Source: Mesorhizobium sp. WSM4311
GTDB taxonomy: Bacteria > Pseudomonadota > Alphaproteobacteria > Rhizobiales > Rhizobiaceae
Direction: 5' to 3'
Assembly (NCBI RefSeq): GCF_002295115.1
Contig: NZ_NSFV01000007.1
Coordinates: 124,001 to 188,000, forward strand
DNA length: 64,000 bases
Of the stretch, positions 40,859 through 49,389 are shown in pieces. Both the position numbers and the translations under genes were made by a program. Under the pieces are notes generated by a model, which worked only from the letters and a program-made list of their open reading frames with translations, had not been told where the DNA came from and searched no databases. Within the stretch, counting starts at the first letter, position 1; every line of letters starts with the position of its first letter.

Positions 40859-41293
40859 TCAGGCCGTGGCGAAGTGGTCGTGTATGCGCTTCGACAGCCA
40901 GAAGCCGACATAGACGGCGAAGCCGCCAATGACGATGTGCGGCAGGTTGGCGAAGAAGCGGGCGGGGAACTCGATGTCGTTGAGGGAGCGGAAACCGTTG
41001 ATGAAGATGCCGGCATCGAGGCAGCCGGAGCCGGTGATCAGCCCGAGCACGCCGTCGAACAGATAGACCGAGCCGAACAGCTTGAAATAGAACACCGCCT
41101 GGCGGTGCGAGATGAAGGCGGCGGCCAGCGCCCAGACGCCGGAGAAGGCGTGCAGCAGGTCGTCGTACCATTGCAATGAGAACAAGCCGAACAGATTGCC
41201 ATTGGCATCGTTGAACGCCGGTATGTAGCCGATGGCGACGACGGCGAAGAACAGGAAAGCATAGGCAACGGCCAGCTTCTGGATCAGCGTCAT
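40859..41293 (-). CDS. Four-helix membrane protein of unknown function
   Basis: A 144-residue protein with four hydrophobic segments (about 6-26, 44-63, 68-90 and 113-133). AFSGVWALAAAFISHRQAVF and LFDGVLGLITGSGCLDAGIF suggest a conserved membrane core, possibly DUF4383-like. GGGGGA precedes the ATG. It is the first gene of a two-gene unit with 39722-40852. Confidence 0.65.
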   Translation of the reverse strand: MTLIQKLAVAYAFLFFAVVAIGYIPAFNDANGNLFGLFSLQWYDDLLHAFSGVWALAAAFISHRQAVFYFKLFGSVYLFDGVLGLITGSGCLDAGIFINGFRSLNDIEFPARFFANLPHIVIGGFAVYVGFWLSKRIHDHFATA

Positions 41294-41429
41294 GAAGTAT
41301 CCCCCTTCAATCGACGTCGAACGTTAGCTGATTTTGCCGCCGGTTGCAGCCCCAAGCGGAAACACCGTAAAAATTGTGCGGGATGGAAAAACGACAGTCG
41401 GCGCTGGGATTTCTCCCAGCGCCTCCCTG

Positions 41430-41582
41430 TCAGATCAGGACACGGTCGCGGCAGCAACTTCCGTAAAGTCGTCGCGCCATGCCGGCCTTGATTTTGACGG
41501 TCCTGCCAGCCACCACCCCAAGGCAGTGTCCGTTCCAGACCACGCTGGTCTTGGCCCTTGCGGGCTTTGCCCTGCGTGCCAT
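41430..41582 (-). CDS. Possible 50-residue basic protein
   Basis: The frame reads MARRAKPARAKTSVVWNGHC, then LGVVAGRTVKIKAGMARRLY and a Cys pair near the end. A 10-bp hairpin (GGCGCTGGGA/TCCCAGCGCC, 41398-41423) follows six bases past the stop, which supports a real transcript end. There is no ribosome binding site close to the ATG, and I know of no homologue with confidence. Confidence 0.35.
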   Translation of the reverse strand: MARRAKPARAKTSVVWNGHCLGVVAGRTVKIKAGMARRLYGSCCRDRVLI

Positions 41583-41650
41583 CGAAGGTTCTTGCCGTCC
41601 TTCATGGCAGCATCGGTCCGCCGTCGGCGTTGGCACGCTTTCCGCGGCCC

Positions 41651-41776
41651 CGTAGGTCTCGGCTACCGTCCCTCGAAACAGGCAAGCCTGCTCTCGCTTC
41701 GGGCCGTACGGGCCTCAGGAAATCCGCCTTTCACTTCCGCCTTTCGGCTTGGCGATCGGTAGCCGCCTGAGATGGG
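41651..41776. ncRNA. Candidate structured RNA or mobile element
   Basis: CGGCTACCG (41660-41668) pairs with CGGTAGCCG (41757-41765), with a further TCT/AGA pair after a 4-base bulge. The enclosed 88 bases hold three smaller hairpins: CAGG/CCTG (41679-41690), GGCC/GGCC (41702-41714) and CGCC/GGCG around TTTCGGCTT (about 41740-41755). The nested plan looks like a folded RNA, on either strand. The wider gap 41583-42006 otherwise holds nothing I can support. It is not rnpB, ssrA or ffs as far as I can tell. Confidence 0.35.
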
Positions 41777-42006
41777 TTCAACATACGCCGGGTAAGTGTC
41801 CCGGGGAATGGCCCTGGGCCTGTGGATAGCGGGATTATCGGGGACCGTTTGGCGAGAGCTCGGGAACTTCGGTGCCCACTGCCTTAGACAGCCTGCCCCT
41901 CTTTTCGTCGTCGCAATCGACAGCGCCCCTTGCTCCGCCGGCGGGCGCGGGCTTCAATGCCGGCAAACGATCGGGCATGGATGTCCGGCGCCGGGGAGGG
42001 TGCGTC

Positions 42007-42945
42007 TTGAAAGTCGGGGTGGTTCTCAATCCGATAGCCGGTGGCGGCCGGCTGAAACGGCATTGGCCTGAAGTCTCCGCCTCGCTGAAAGAGCACTTTG
42101 GCGATTTCGAGCTGCGCGAGACGCAGGCCGAGGGCGACGCCGAACGGTTGGCCATCGACCTCGCCGCCACCGGCTTCGACCTGGTTATCGCCGCCGGTGG
42201 CGACGGCACCGCCAGCGAAGTGGCCGACGGGCTGCTGCAGGCATTCGAGGAGAGCGGCAAGACGACCGAGCTTGGCCTGCTGCCATGCGGCACCGGCATC
42301 GATTTCGCGCGCGGGCTTGGCCTGCCGAAGGCGGTGGACGCGACCTTGAAGCGGATCGCCGGGGCAGAGGGCCGCAAGATCGATGCCGGCCGCATCTGCT
42401 ACATCGACGACCATGGCGCGCTCGCCAGCCGCCATTTCATCAATATCGCCAGCCTCGGCCTGTCAGGCGCCACCGACCGCGCCGTCAATGCCGACAAGCG
42501 CAAGGGCAAGACGTCGGCCAAGGTGCTGTTCCTGTGGCGCACCGTGGTCGAGTTCATCCGCTACCGCTTCCAGCGTGTGCGGATCACCGTCGACGACGGC
42601 GCGCCGGTCGAGGCGCGCATGGCGCTGGTGGCGGTGGCCAACGGCAAATTCTTCGGCGGCGGCATGATGATCGCGCCGGACGCCGAGCTGACCGACGGGC
42701 AATTCGATATCGTCATCCTGCGCGCGGCTGGCAAGCTGAAGCTGATCTGGGACATCCGCCTGCTCTATGGCGGCCGGCACCGCAACCATCCGGCGATCAC
42801 CATCCTGCGCGGCAAGAAAGTGGTTGTCGAACCGCTCGACGATGTGGAAAAGAATGGCGCGCTGGTCGACATAGACGGTGAGTCGCCCGGACGCATACCG
42901 GCGACCTTCGAGATCCTGCCTGGCGCGCTGACGCTCAGATATTGA
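42007..42945 (+). CDS. Diacylglycerol-kinase-family (YegS-like) lipid kinase
   Basis: A 312-residue lipid kinase of the DAGK catalytic family. Markers: VVLNPIAGGGRLKRHWPE (residues 5-22), IAAGGDGTASEVADGL with the GGDGT nucleotide site near 61-70, and LLPCGTGIDFARGLGLP. INIASLGLSG and a C-terminal beta-sandwich with VEARMALVAVANGKFFGGGM follow. Products may be phosphatidate or another lipid phosphate. I choose the TTG at 42007 because GGGAGGG lies seven bases upstream; an ATG at 41977 is in frame but lacks one. Confidence 0.85.
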   Translation: MKVGVVLNPIAGGGRLKRHWPEVSASLKEHFGDFELRETQAEGDAERLAIDLAATGFDLVIAAGGDGTASEVADGLLQAFEESGKTTELGLLPCGTGIDFARGLGLPKAVDATLKRIAGAEGRKIDAGRICYIDDHGALASRHFINIASLGLSGATDRAVNADKRKGKTSAKVLFLWRTVVEFIRYRFQRVRITVDDGAPVEARMALVAVANGKFFGGGMMIAPDAELTDGQFDIVILRAAGKLKLIWDIRLLYGGRHRNHPAITILRGKKVVVEPLDDVEKNGALVDIDGESPGRIPATFEILPGALTLRY

Positions 42946-43038
42946 ATCAAGGCGTTGCCAAATTGATTCAGGTCTTTTCGAAACTGAATCCGGCTATCGA
43001 TTCAAGCAGATGAAATTGCTTGGTTTTCCGGTCTCCGG

Positions 43039-43956
43039 TCAGATTCCCAGTTTGGCTGGAAAACCAGGCGCGCGCAGGTCGGTGCCGACGGCATCCTCCA
43101 GCAATTTGACGATCCGGGTCGACCAGGCGCTGCCGCCATAGGCCGCCTTGCCCTGTTCGAAAATCGCGTTGACGCGGGATGCCAGCTCCAGCGGCACGCC
43201 GAAATCCTTGCCCATGCCCAACGCAAAGCCGAGGTCCTTCAGTGCCAGGTCCATGGTGAAGCCGATGTCGTAGGAGCCGTTGAGGACGAGCTGGCTTTCG
43301 GTCTCGTGGACGAAGCTGTTGCCGGAGGAGGCAACGATGGCGTGGTAGGATTGGGCGAGGTCGAGGCCACCCCGCTTGGCCAGCATCAACGCCTCGCCGG
43401 CGGCGACGAGATGGATGAAGGACAGCATGTTGGTGATCACCTTGATCACCGCGGCCGAGCCGATCGGCCCCATCAGGAAGGAACGCGCGCACATCGCTTC
43501 GATGGCCGTGCGATGGCGTTCGTAAAGCGCGGCATCGCCGCCGACCAGGGCGGTGATTTTTCCGACCGCCGCCAGATGCACGCCGCCGGTGACCGGGCAT
43601 TCCAAGGTGTCGACGCCCTTGGCCGAGGCGAGGGCGGCGAGGCGCACGATCTCGTCGCGGCCATTGGTCGACATCTCGATCCAGGTGCCGCCCGGGGCCA
43701 GGCCTTCGAGCAAGCCGCGGGGACCGGCAAGCACCGCTTCGCTGACCTTCGGCGAGGGCAGGCAGGTTATGGCATTGCCGGCCCGCGCCGCCGCCTCGGC
43801 AGGGCTGTCGGCAGTGGTGGCGCCGAGCGCCACCAGACGCTCGCCGGCAGCCGGGTCGCGGTCGAAGACGGTGACGGCAAAGCCGTTGCGGATCAGGCTG
43901 GCGGCAAGGTTGCCGCCGAGATGACCGAGGCCGATGAACGCGTAACTCTCGCTCAC
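43039..43956 (-). CDS. 3-hydroxyisobutyrate-dehydrogenase-family oxidoreductase
   Basis: A 305-residue NAD(P)-dependent beta-hydroxyacid dehydrogenase. N-terminal Rossmann motif FIGLGHLGGNLAASLIRNG, then VTVFDRDPAAGERL. The catalytic lysine lies in GSAAVIKVITNMLSFIHLVA (residue near 170), and LECPVTGGVH and LALKDLGFALGMG are family marks. The GTG start at 43956 overlaps the stop of the upstream enolase gene by four bases. It is third in a translationally coupled operon and may oxidise a 3-hydroxy acid made there. Confidence 0.85.
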   Translation of the reverse strand: MSESYAFIGLGHLGGNLAASLIRNGFAVTVFDRDPAAGERLVALGATTADSPAEAAARAGNAITCLPSPKVSEAVLAGPRGLLEGLAPGGTWIEMSTNGRDEIVRLAALASAKGVDTLECPVTGGVHLAAVGKITALVGGDAALYERHRTAIEAMCARSFLMGPIGSAAVIKVITNMLSFIHLVAAGEALMLAKRGGLDLAQSYHAIVASSGNSFVHETESQLVLNGSYDIGFTMDLALKDLGFALGMGKDFGVPLELASRVNAIFEQGKAAYGGSAWSTRIVKLLEDAVGTDLRAPGFPAKLGI

Positions 43957-45167
43957 GGCATCAACGGGGTCTGCATCATTTGCAGATGCAGATCCTTGCC
44001 GGTGTAGGGATGCGCATCGCAGACCGCTTCGTCGAGCTCGACCCCCAGCCCCGGTTCCTTCGAGGGGATGACATTGCCGTCCTGCCATTCGATCTTCTTC
44101 TTCAGCAGCGTGGCGTGGAAGCCGTCCCACTGCTTCAGCGATTCCAAGATGAGGAAGTTGGGCAACGTCACCGCCAGCTGGATGTTGGCGGCGCCGACGA
44201 TCGGCCCGCAATAGCAGTGCGGCGCGACCTGGATGTGATAAGCCTCGGCCATCGCCGCGATCTTCTTGGTTTCGAGGATGCCGCCGGAGCGGCCGAGATC
44301 CGGCTGCAATATGGTTGCGGCGCGGTTTTCGATGACGCGGGCGAATTCGAATTTGGTCGTCAGCCGCTCGCCGGTGGCGATCGGGATCGAGGTGCCCCGG
44401 GCGACCTGCGCCATCACTTCGGGCATGTCAGGCGGCACCGGCTCCTCGAACCACAAGGGATCGTAGGGCTCGATGGCGCGTGCCATGCGCAGCGCCCCTG
44501 ACGCGGTGAACTGGCCGTGCGTGCCGAAGAGGATGTCGGCGCGGTTGCCCACCGCCTCGCGGATTGCCTTGATCATGCGGGTGGAGACGTCGATGTCGAT
44601 GAGGCGCGGCTGATGGCCGTCGAAGGCGGTATAGGGGCCGGCCGGGTCGAGCTTGACGGCATTGAAACCCTGCTCGACATATTCGAGCGCGCAAGCCGCC
44701 GCCATTTCGGGGTCGTTGTAGACGTTCCGGCCGTCCGGCGCATCCTCGGAATGGACGCTGCCGGTGTGCGGATAGAGGTAGGTGTAGGAGCGCAGCGTCT
44801 CATGTACCTGGCCTCCGAGCAATTTGTAGACCGGCTTGTTCGCCTCCTTGCCGATAATGTCCCAGCAGGCCATTTCGAGCGCCGAGAAACAGCCCATGCC
44901 GGAGACGTCAGGGCGCTGGGTGAAGCCGGAGGAATAGGCGCGGCGGAAGAAGTTCTCGATGTCGTGCGGATCGCGGCCGACGAGATAGCGCTCGGCCATG
45001 TCCTCGACCATTTTCGCCGTGACATGGGCGGAGAAGGTGGCGTTGTAGGCTTCGCCATAACCGACCACGCCGCCATCGGTGGTCAGCTTGACGAAGATGA
45101 AATACTTGCCGCCGATGCCGGGCGGCGGGTTGCCGACAACCCAGGTCTTGACGTCGGTGATCTTCAT
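43953..45167 (-). CDS. Mandelate racemase/enolase-superfamily sugar-acid dehydratase
   Basis: A 404-residue enolase-superfamily member. It begins MKITDVKTWVVGNPPPGIGG, with FSALEMACWDIIGKEANKPV and YKLLGGQVHETLRSYTYLYP typical of D-galactonate and related dehydratases. The barrel shows GFNAVKLDPAGPY, WFEEPVPP, IPIATGERL and VAPHCYCGPIVGAANIQLA with the catalytic His. The reaction is probably dehydration of an aldonic acid, but specificity cannot be read. Its ATG overlaps the stop of the GMC gene by four bases. Confidence 0.85.
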   Translation of the reverse strand: MKITDVKTWVVGNPPPGIGGKYFIFVKLTTDGGVVGYGEAYNATFSAHVTAKMVEDMAERYLVGRDPHDIENFFRRAYSSGFTQRPDVSGMGCFSALEMACWDIIGKEANKPVYKLLGGQVHETLRSYTYLYPHTGSVHSEDAPDGRNVYNDPEMAAACALEYVEQGFNAVKLDPAGPYTAFDGHQPRLIDIDVSTRMIKAIREAVGNRADILFGTHGQFTASGALRMARAIEPYDPLWFEEPVPPDMPEVMAQVARGTSIPIATGERLTTKFEFARVIENRAATILQPDLGRSGGILETKKIAAMAEAYHIQVAPHCYCGPIVGAANIQLAVTLPNFLILESLKQWDGFHATLLKKKIEWQDGNVIPSKEPGLGVELDEAVCDAHPYTGKDLHLQMMQTPLMP

Positions 45168-46780
45168 TTTTGGTCCTCCAGAACCAGTTCGGCGCCCTTC
45201 CACCCGGTCATGACCGAGGCGGCATTGGTGTTGCCGGTGATGTTGTCGGGAAAGATCGAGGCGTCGATGACGCGCAAGCCTTCGAGGCCGTGCACCTTGA
45301 GGCGCGGATCGACGACGGCGCGCGCGGAATCGGGACCCATGCGGCAGGTGGAGACCGGGTGATAGACGGTGCCGGAGCGTTTCCTGAAATCGGTGATCAG
45401 GTCTGCGTCCGACTGGATCGACGGGCCGGGCAGGACTTCCTCCTGGATGATTTCGGCCATGGCCGGCATCGAGGCGATCTTGCGCACGAACTTCACCGCC
45501 GCCAGCATCTCCTCGACATCGGCATTGGTCGAATAGGCATTGGCGGTGATCTTTGGATAGTCCAGCGGATTGCTGGAGCGGATCATGATCGCGCCCCGGC
45601 TCGACGGGCGGCAATTGGACAGGCCGATGGAGAAGCCCGGCCATGGATCCGGCGTCAGGATCGGCCGCTCACCGCTCTTCGGGATGACGGTCGAGAAGGC
45701 CTGGAAATAGAGCTGCATGTTGGGGCGCGAGAACGCCGGGTCGGTGCGGAAGAAACCGCCGCCATGGTTCATCGACAGCGACAGCGGTCCCGAGCGCGTC
45801 AGTATGTACTGCATGCCGACCAGCAGCTTGCCCCACCAGGGACGCAGGATCTGGTTGAGCGTCGGCACCTTGCCCTTGAACGTGTAGTTGATGCCGACAT
45901 GGTCCTGCAGATTGGCGCCGACATTCTCGTTGGCGTGGACGATCGGGATGCCCAGCCCATTTAGCAAAGCCGCAGGGCCGATGCCGGAGAGTTGCATGAG
46001 TTGCGGCGAGTTGATCGAGCCGGCGGACAGGATCACTTCACGGCCGGCGCGCGCCGTCTTCGGTTGACCGTTCTGCAGATATTCGATGCCGATTGCGCGC
46101 TTGCCTTCGAACAGGATGCGCGTGGCCAAAGCGTTGGTCTCGACGCGGACATTGCCGCGCTTCATCGCGGGGTGGAGGAAGGCGCGCGCCGCGGACATAC
46201 GGCGGCCGTTCTTGGTCGAGATCTGGTAGGTGCCGACGCCTTCCTGGGCGGCACCGTTGAAATCGGGATTGAGCGGCAGGCCGGCCTGCTGGCCGGCGGC
46301 GAGATAGCGCTTTGTCAGCGGGTGGACGGCGTTGGCCGTGTCGCTGATGTGCAGGGGACCACCGGTGCCGCGCCATCTGTCGGCGCCGGCCTCATTGTCC
46401 TCGAGCGCCTTGAAGATCGGCAACAGTTCGTCATAGCCCCAGCCGGGATTGCCGGCGGCGCGCCAGTCGTCGAAATCCTCGCGCGCGCCCCGGATCCAGA
46501 CCATGGCGTTGATCGAGCTCGATCCGCCGAGCAGCTTGCCGCGCGGCCAGTGGTCGACATTGCCGCCGAGACCGGGATCGGCTTCGGTCTTGTAGTTCCA
46601 GTTGACCGCGGGATCGAAGAAGGTCTTGCCGTAGCCGAGCGGCATCTGCACGTAGAAGCGCCGGTCGGTGCCGCCGGCCTCCAGCACCAGCACGGAAAAA
46701 CGCCCCGAGGCGGACAGTCTGTCGGCGAGCACCGAGCCGGCCGAGCCGGAGCCGACGATGATGAAGTCAAAAGTCTGCAT
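45164..46780 (-). CDS. GMC-family FAD oxidoreductase (choline-dehydrogenase-like)
   Basis: A 538-residue GMC oxidoreductase. FAD motif IVGSGSAGSVLADRLS (residues 8-23), the GMC signature WPRGKLLGGSSSINAMVWIR near 79-98, SAGSINSPQLMQLSGIGP near 250-267, and the active-site VYHPVSTCRMG His with a late Asn in NITGNTNAA. The enzyme oxidises alcohols with transfer to oxygen or quinone; BetA-type specificity is not assured. It is the first gene of a coupled operon of three (GMC, enolase-like, dehydrogenase-like). Confidence 0.9.
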   Translation of the reverse strand: MQTFDFIIVGSGSAGSVLADRLSASGRFSVLVLEAGGTDRRFYVQMPLGYGKTFFDPAVNWNYKTEADPGLGGNVDHWPRGKLLGGSSSINAMVWIRGAREDFDDWRAAGNPGWGYDELLPIFKALEDNEAGADRWRGTGGPLHISDTANAVHPLTKRYLAAGQQAGLPLNPDFNGAAQEGVGTYQISTKNGRRMSAARAFLHPAMKRGNVRVETNALATRILFEGKRAIGIEYLQNGQPKTARAGREVILSAGSINSPQLMQLSGIGPAALLNGLGIPIVHANENVGANLQDHVGINYTFKGKVPTLNQILRPWWGKLLVGMQYILTRSGPLSLSMNHGGGFFRTDPAFSRPNMQLYFQAFSTVIPKSGERPILTPDPWPGFSIGLSNCRPSSRGAIMIRSSNPLDYPKITANAYSTNADVEEMLAAVKFVRKIASMPAMAEIIQEEVLPGPSIQSDADLITDFRKRSGTVYHPVSTCRMGPDSARAVVDPRLKVHGLEGLRVIDASIFPDNITGNTNAASVMTGWKGAELVLEDQK

Positions 46781-46986
46781 GATTGAAACAGGCGGCTCCG
46801 GAAATCTGGCCGCAGCCTAGACGCGACGGCTTCGCCGCGTCGCCGGGCCTTCCGGCATGCGTTGTGAAAAATGCGACCGCGATGTCAGGTCGAGTTGCGG
46901 GGAATACCGACAATCGCGCTTGATAAGCATGGGGTCGACAGCTTATGCGAGGGCACCAGCCAAATCTGCGGAAGGCAGGACATCAT

Positions 46987-47928
46987 ATGCGGACCTTGTC
47001 GGATGCCTTCATTCCCGAGTTGCCGGGCCACTACAAGGGTAAGGTTCGCGAAAATTACGATCTGGCGGACGGACGACGCATCATCATCGCCACCGACCGT
47101 CTCAGCGCCTTCGACATCATCCTGACCTCGATCCCGTTCAAGGGCGAGATCCTCACCCAGACGGCGCGCTACTGGTTCGAGGAAACCGCCGATATCTGTC
47201 CGAACCATGTTCTCGAATATCCCGACCCCAATGTCGTCGTCGGCACGAGGCTCGACATCCTGCCGGTCGAGATCGTCGTGCGCGGCTATCTCGCCGGCAC
47301 CACCAGCACCTCGATCCTGACCCGTTACCGTCGCGGCGAACGGGAGATGTACGGGATGCGCCTGCCGGACGGCCTGCGCGACAATGAGAAGCTGGCCGAG
47401 CCTGTGATTACGCCGACGAGCAAGGCGGCGGATGGCGGCCATGACGAGCCGCTGTCGAGGGCGGAGATCCTTGGACAGGGCCTGCTCACACAGGCACAAT
47501 GGGACACCGTCTCGGATTACGCCTTGAAGCTGTTCGCTCGCGGCCAGGCGCGGGCCGCCGAGCGCGGCCTGATCCTTGCCGACACCAAATACGAATTCGG
47601 CACCGACAAGAACGGCACGATCATCCTGGCCGACGAAATCCATACACCCGACAGCAGCCGGTACTGGATCGCGGCGAGCTATGAACAGGCGCTTACAAGC
47701 GGCACGCGGCCGGACAGCTTCGACAAGGATTTCATCCGCTCCTGGGTGGCGGCGCGCTGCGATCCCTACAAGGACCCGATCCCCCGGATTCCCGACGAGA
47801 TCGTCGAACAGGCCTCGCGCATCTATGCCCAGGCCTACGAGGCGATCACGGGCAAGGCATTCGTTCCCGACCTTTCCGGGGACACGGTTCTCGATCGCAT
47901 CCGTTCGAACCTGGCGCGCTTCTTCTAG
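46987..47928 (+). CDS. purC: Phosphoribosylaminoimidazolesuccinocarboxamide synthase, long form
   Basis: A 313-residue SAICAR synthase, longer than the usual bacterial 235-255 residue PurC and closer to the eukaryotic-like branch. It shows KGKVRENYDLADGRRIIIAT near residues 17-36, RLSAFDIIL, VEIVVRGYLAGTTSTSIL, and ILADTKYEFGTDKNGTIILA with DEIHTPDSSRYW. Rhizobia often carry a second, short purC elsewhere; this could be the second copy. The ATG at 46987 follows AAGGCAGGA. Confidence 0.93.
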   Translation: MRTLSDAFIPELPGHYKGKVRENYDLADGRRIIIATDRLSAFDIILTSIPFKGEILTQTARYWFEETADICPNHVLEYPDPNVVVGTRLDILPVEIVVRGYLAGTTSTSILTRYRRGEREMYGMRLPDGLRDNEKLAEPVITPTSKAADGGHDEPLSRAEILGQGLLTQAQWDTVSDYALKLFARGQARAAERGLILADTKYEFGTDKNGTIILADEIHTPDSSRYWIAASYEQALTSGTRPDSFDKDFIRSWVAARCDPYKDPIPRIPDEIVEQASRIYAQAYEAITGKAFVPDLSGDTVLDRIRSNLARFF

Positions 47929-48033
47929 CAGCCAGGCGAAGCATTGCCCGGGGCGCGTTGACGCGTCCGCGCCATGACGCTACGGGATCGAGGGCAGTCG
48001 ATCTCAAGCCATCGACCTTGAGGGATTTCTCGC

Positions 48034-48429
48034 ATGGTGCATTACGCGGACGGACGGCCGATCGGAGACCTCACGTTGCGCACGCTGGCCATGCCTTCGG
48101 ACGCCAATGCGGCCGGCGACATATTTGGCGGCTGGGTGATGGCGCAGATGGACCTTGCCTGCGGCATCCGCGCCGCCGAGCGCGCTAGGGGCCGCGTGGT
48201 GACGGCGGCGGTCAAGGAGATGTCCTTCGCCAAGCCGATGAAGATCGGCGACACGCTGTGCATCTACACCCATGTCGAACGCGTCGGCCGCACCTCGATG
48301 ACGCTCAAGGTCGAAGCCTGGGCGCAGCGCTATCTCTCCGATTTGATGGAAAAGGTCACCCAGGCCGATTTCGTCATGGTGGCTTTGGACGGCGAGGGCA
48401 AGCCGAAGGCCGTTCCGGCCGAGGGTTGA
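48034..48429 (+). CDS. Acyl-CoA thioesterase (YciA-like hotdog protein)
   Basis: A 131-residue hotdog-fold thioesterase. RTLAMPSDANAAGDIFGGWV near residues 16-35 carries the conserved Asn-Gly-FGG active site, then AQMDLACGIRA. MSFAKPMKIGDTLCIYTHVE is the second strand block. YciA-like enzymes cleave a wide range of acyl-CoAs. It probably has its own promoter; no ribosome binding site stronger than GAGGG is visible before the ATG. Confidence 0.9.
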   Translation: MVHYADGRPIGDLTLRTLAMPSDANAAGDIFGGWVMAQMDLACGIRAAERARGRVVTAAVKEMSFAKPMKIGDTLCIYTHVERVGRTSMTLKVEAWAQRYLSDLMEKVTQADFVMVALDGEGKPKAVPAEG

Positions 48430-48556
48430 CCAGCCCGTTCTCGCGCTCCGTTTTCCCAGCGCAGGGCAATTGTAACATCGCCCGTGCGGGCGATGCGTTT
48501 GCCGACATCCAATGGTTGCCTTGACGCCCGACTGTGCCGGCGTTGGGGGAGAGACA

Positions 48557-48721
48557 ATGCGTCAACACATACTGAACAGCTGGCTCGTGGCAGCGCTTGT
48601 CGCCTTGGTCTGCCTGCTCGGCGTAACGGCCTACGCCGAAGTCAAAAACGACCTTCGGCCCATCGCCTGCACGCATGGCAACAAGGGTGACCGCAAGCCT
48701 GCCGCGACATGCGCGCCCTGA
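48557..48721 (+). CDS. 54-residue exported small protein
   Basis: A 54-residue frame with a signal peptide (MRQHILNSWLVAALVALVCL, cut after AYA near residue 27). The mature peptide is about 27 residues with two Cys (IACTHGNKGDRKPAATCAP). GGGGGAGAG lies upstream of the ATG. A short secreted disulfide peptide is likely. The gap after it (48722-48928) shows no gene that I can support. Confidence 0.6.
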   Translation: MRQHILNSWLVAALVALVCLLGVTAYAEVKNDLRPIACTHGNKGDRKPAATCAP

Positions 48722-48928
48722 CCACGGCGCCCGGCGATCGCCTGGCGCCGAGAAGTTGAATGGTCCGCCTATGGTCCGCGATTGTCGTCGTCAAAGTAGC
48801 ATGTGTGCCGGTCTGCCACCGGCGCCATAGGACAAAGTTGCGAGCCCGCGTCTAGAGAACCACGACTTCCCCGCTGCCAGGCAATTTCACCTGATGCGAA
48901 GCTCCGGATCCGTTGCCGCGCAAGGGTT

Positions 48929-49336
48929 TCAGCCATGCACGCCGTCGAATTTTTCGCGTGCCTCCCGCACACGCTGCGTGTTCCTGCGCGCCCATTCGCC
49001 AAGCGCGCTGACCGGGATCAGCAATTCATGGCCGAGTTCGGTCAGCTCGTAGTCGACGCGCGGCGGTATGGTCGGGAATACGGTGCGGGTGACGAAGCCG
49101 TCGCGCTCCAGTCCGCGCAAGGTGGTCGTCAGCATCTTCTGCGAGATGCCGCCGACAGCGGTGCGCAACTCGTTGAAACGCAACGGTCCTTGGCCGAGCT
49201 TGCCGACCACGAGCACGGTCCATTTGTCGCCGACGCGCTGCAGGATTTCCGAAACGGCGCGGCAGTCTTCGGTGTTAAGCGGGTTCCTCAGTAACAAAAA
49301 GGTGCCTCCTTGCGCATCGAGTTGACAGTATCTCAT
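48929..49336 (-). CDS. HxlR-family transcriptional regulator
   Basis: A 135-residue winged-helix HxlR regulator. Key parts are AVSEILQRVGDKWTVLVVGK, LRFNELRTAVGGISQKMLTT (recognition helix), and VDYELTELGHELLIPVSALG. It has one Cys near the front (CRAVSE), as in the thiol-sensing YodB/CatR group. It is divergent from an FMN reductase gene, and a perfect palindrome lies between them. It probably controls that gene in response to quinones, aldehydes or thiol stress. Confidence 0.88.
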   Translation of the reverse strand: MRYCQLDAQGGTFLLLRNPLNTEDCRAVSEILQRVGDKWTVLVVGKLGQGPLRFNELRTAVGGISQKMLTTTLRGLERDGFVTRTVFPTIPPRVDYELTELGHELLIPVSALGEWARRNTQRVREAREKFDGVHG

Positions 49337-49344
49337 ATAGCGCC

Positions 49345-49361
49345 GGTATCCAAATGATACC
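49345..49361. promoter_or_regulatory. Perfect palindrome GGTATCCAAATGATACC between divergent genes
   Basis: The arms GGTATC and GATACC are exact inverse complements around CAAAT. It lies 9 bases upstream of the HxlR start on the other strand and 28 bases before the FMN reductase ATG. A related GTATCTCAT half-site is at 49328. This is the expected place for an HxlR operator controlling both genes. Confidence 0.65.
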
Positions 49362-49389
49362 AGCTTATTACTGGAATGGAGAGCCCCCC

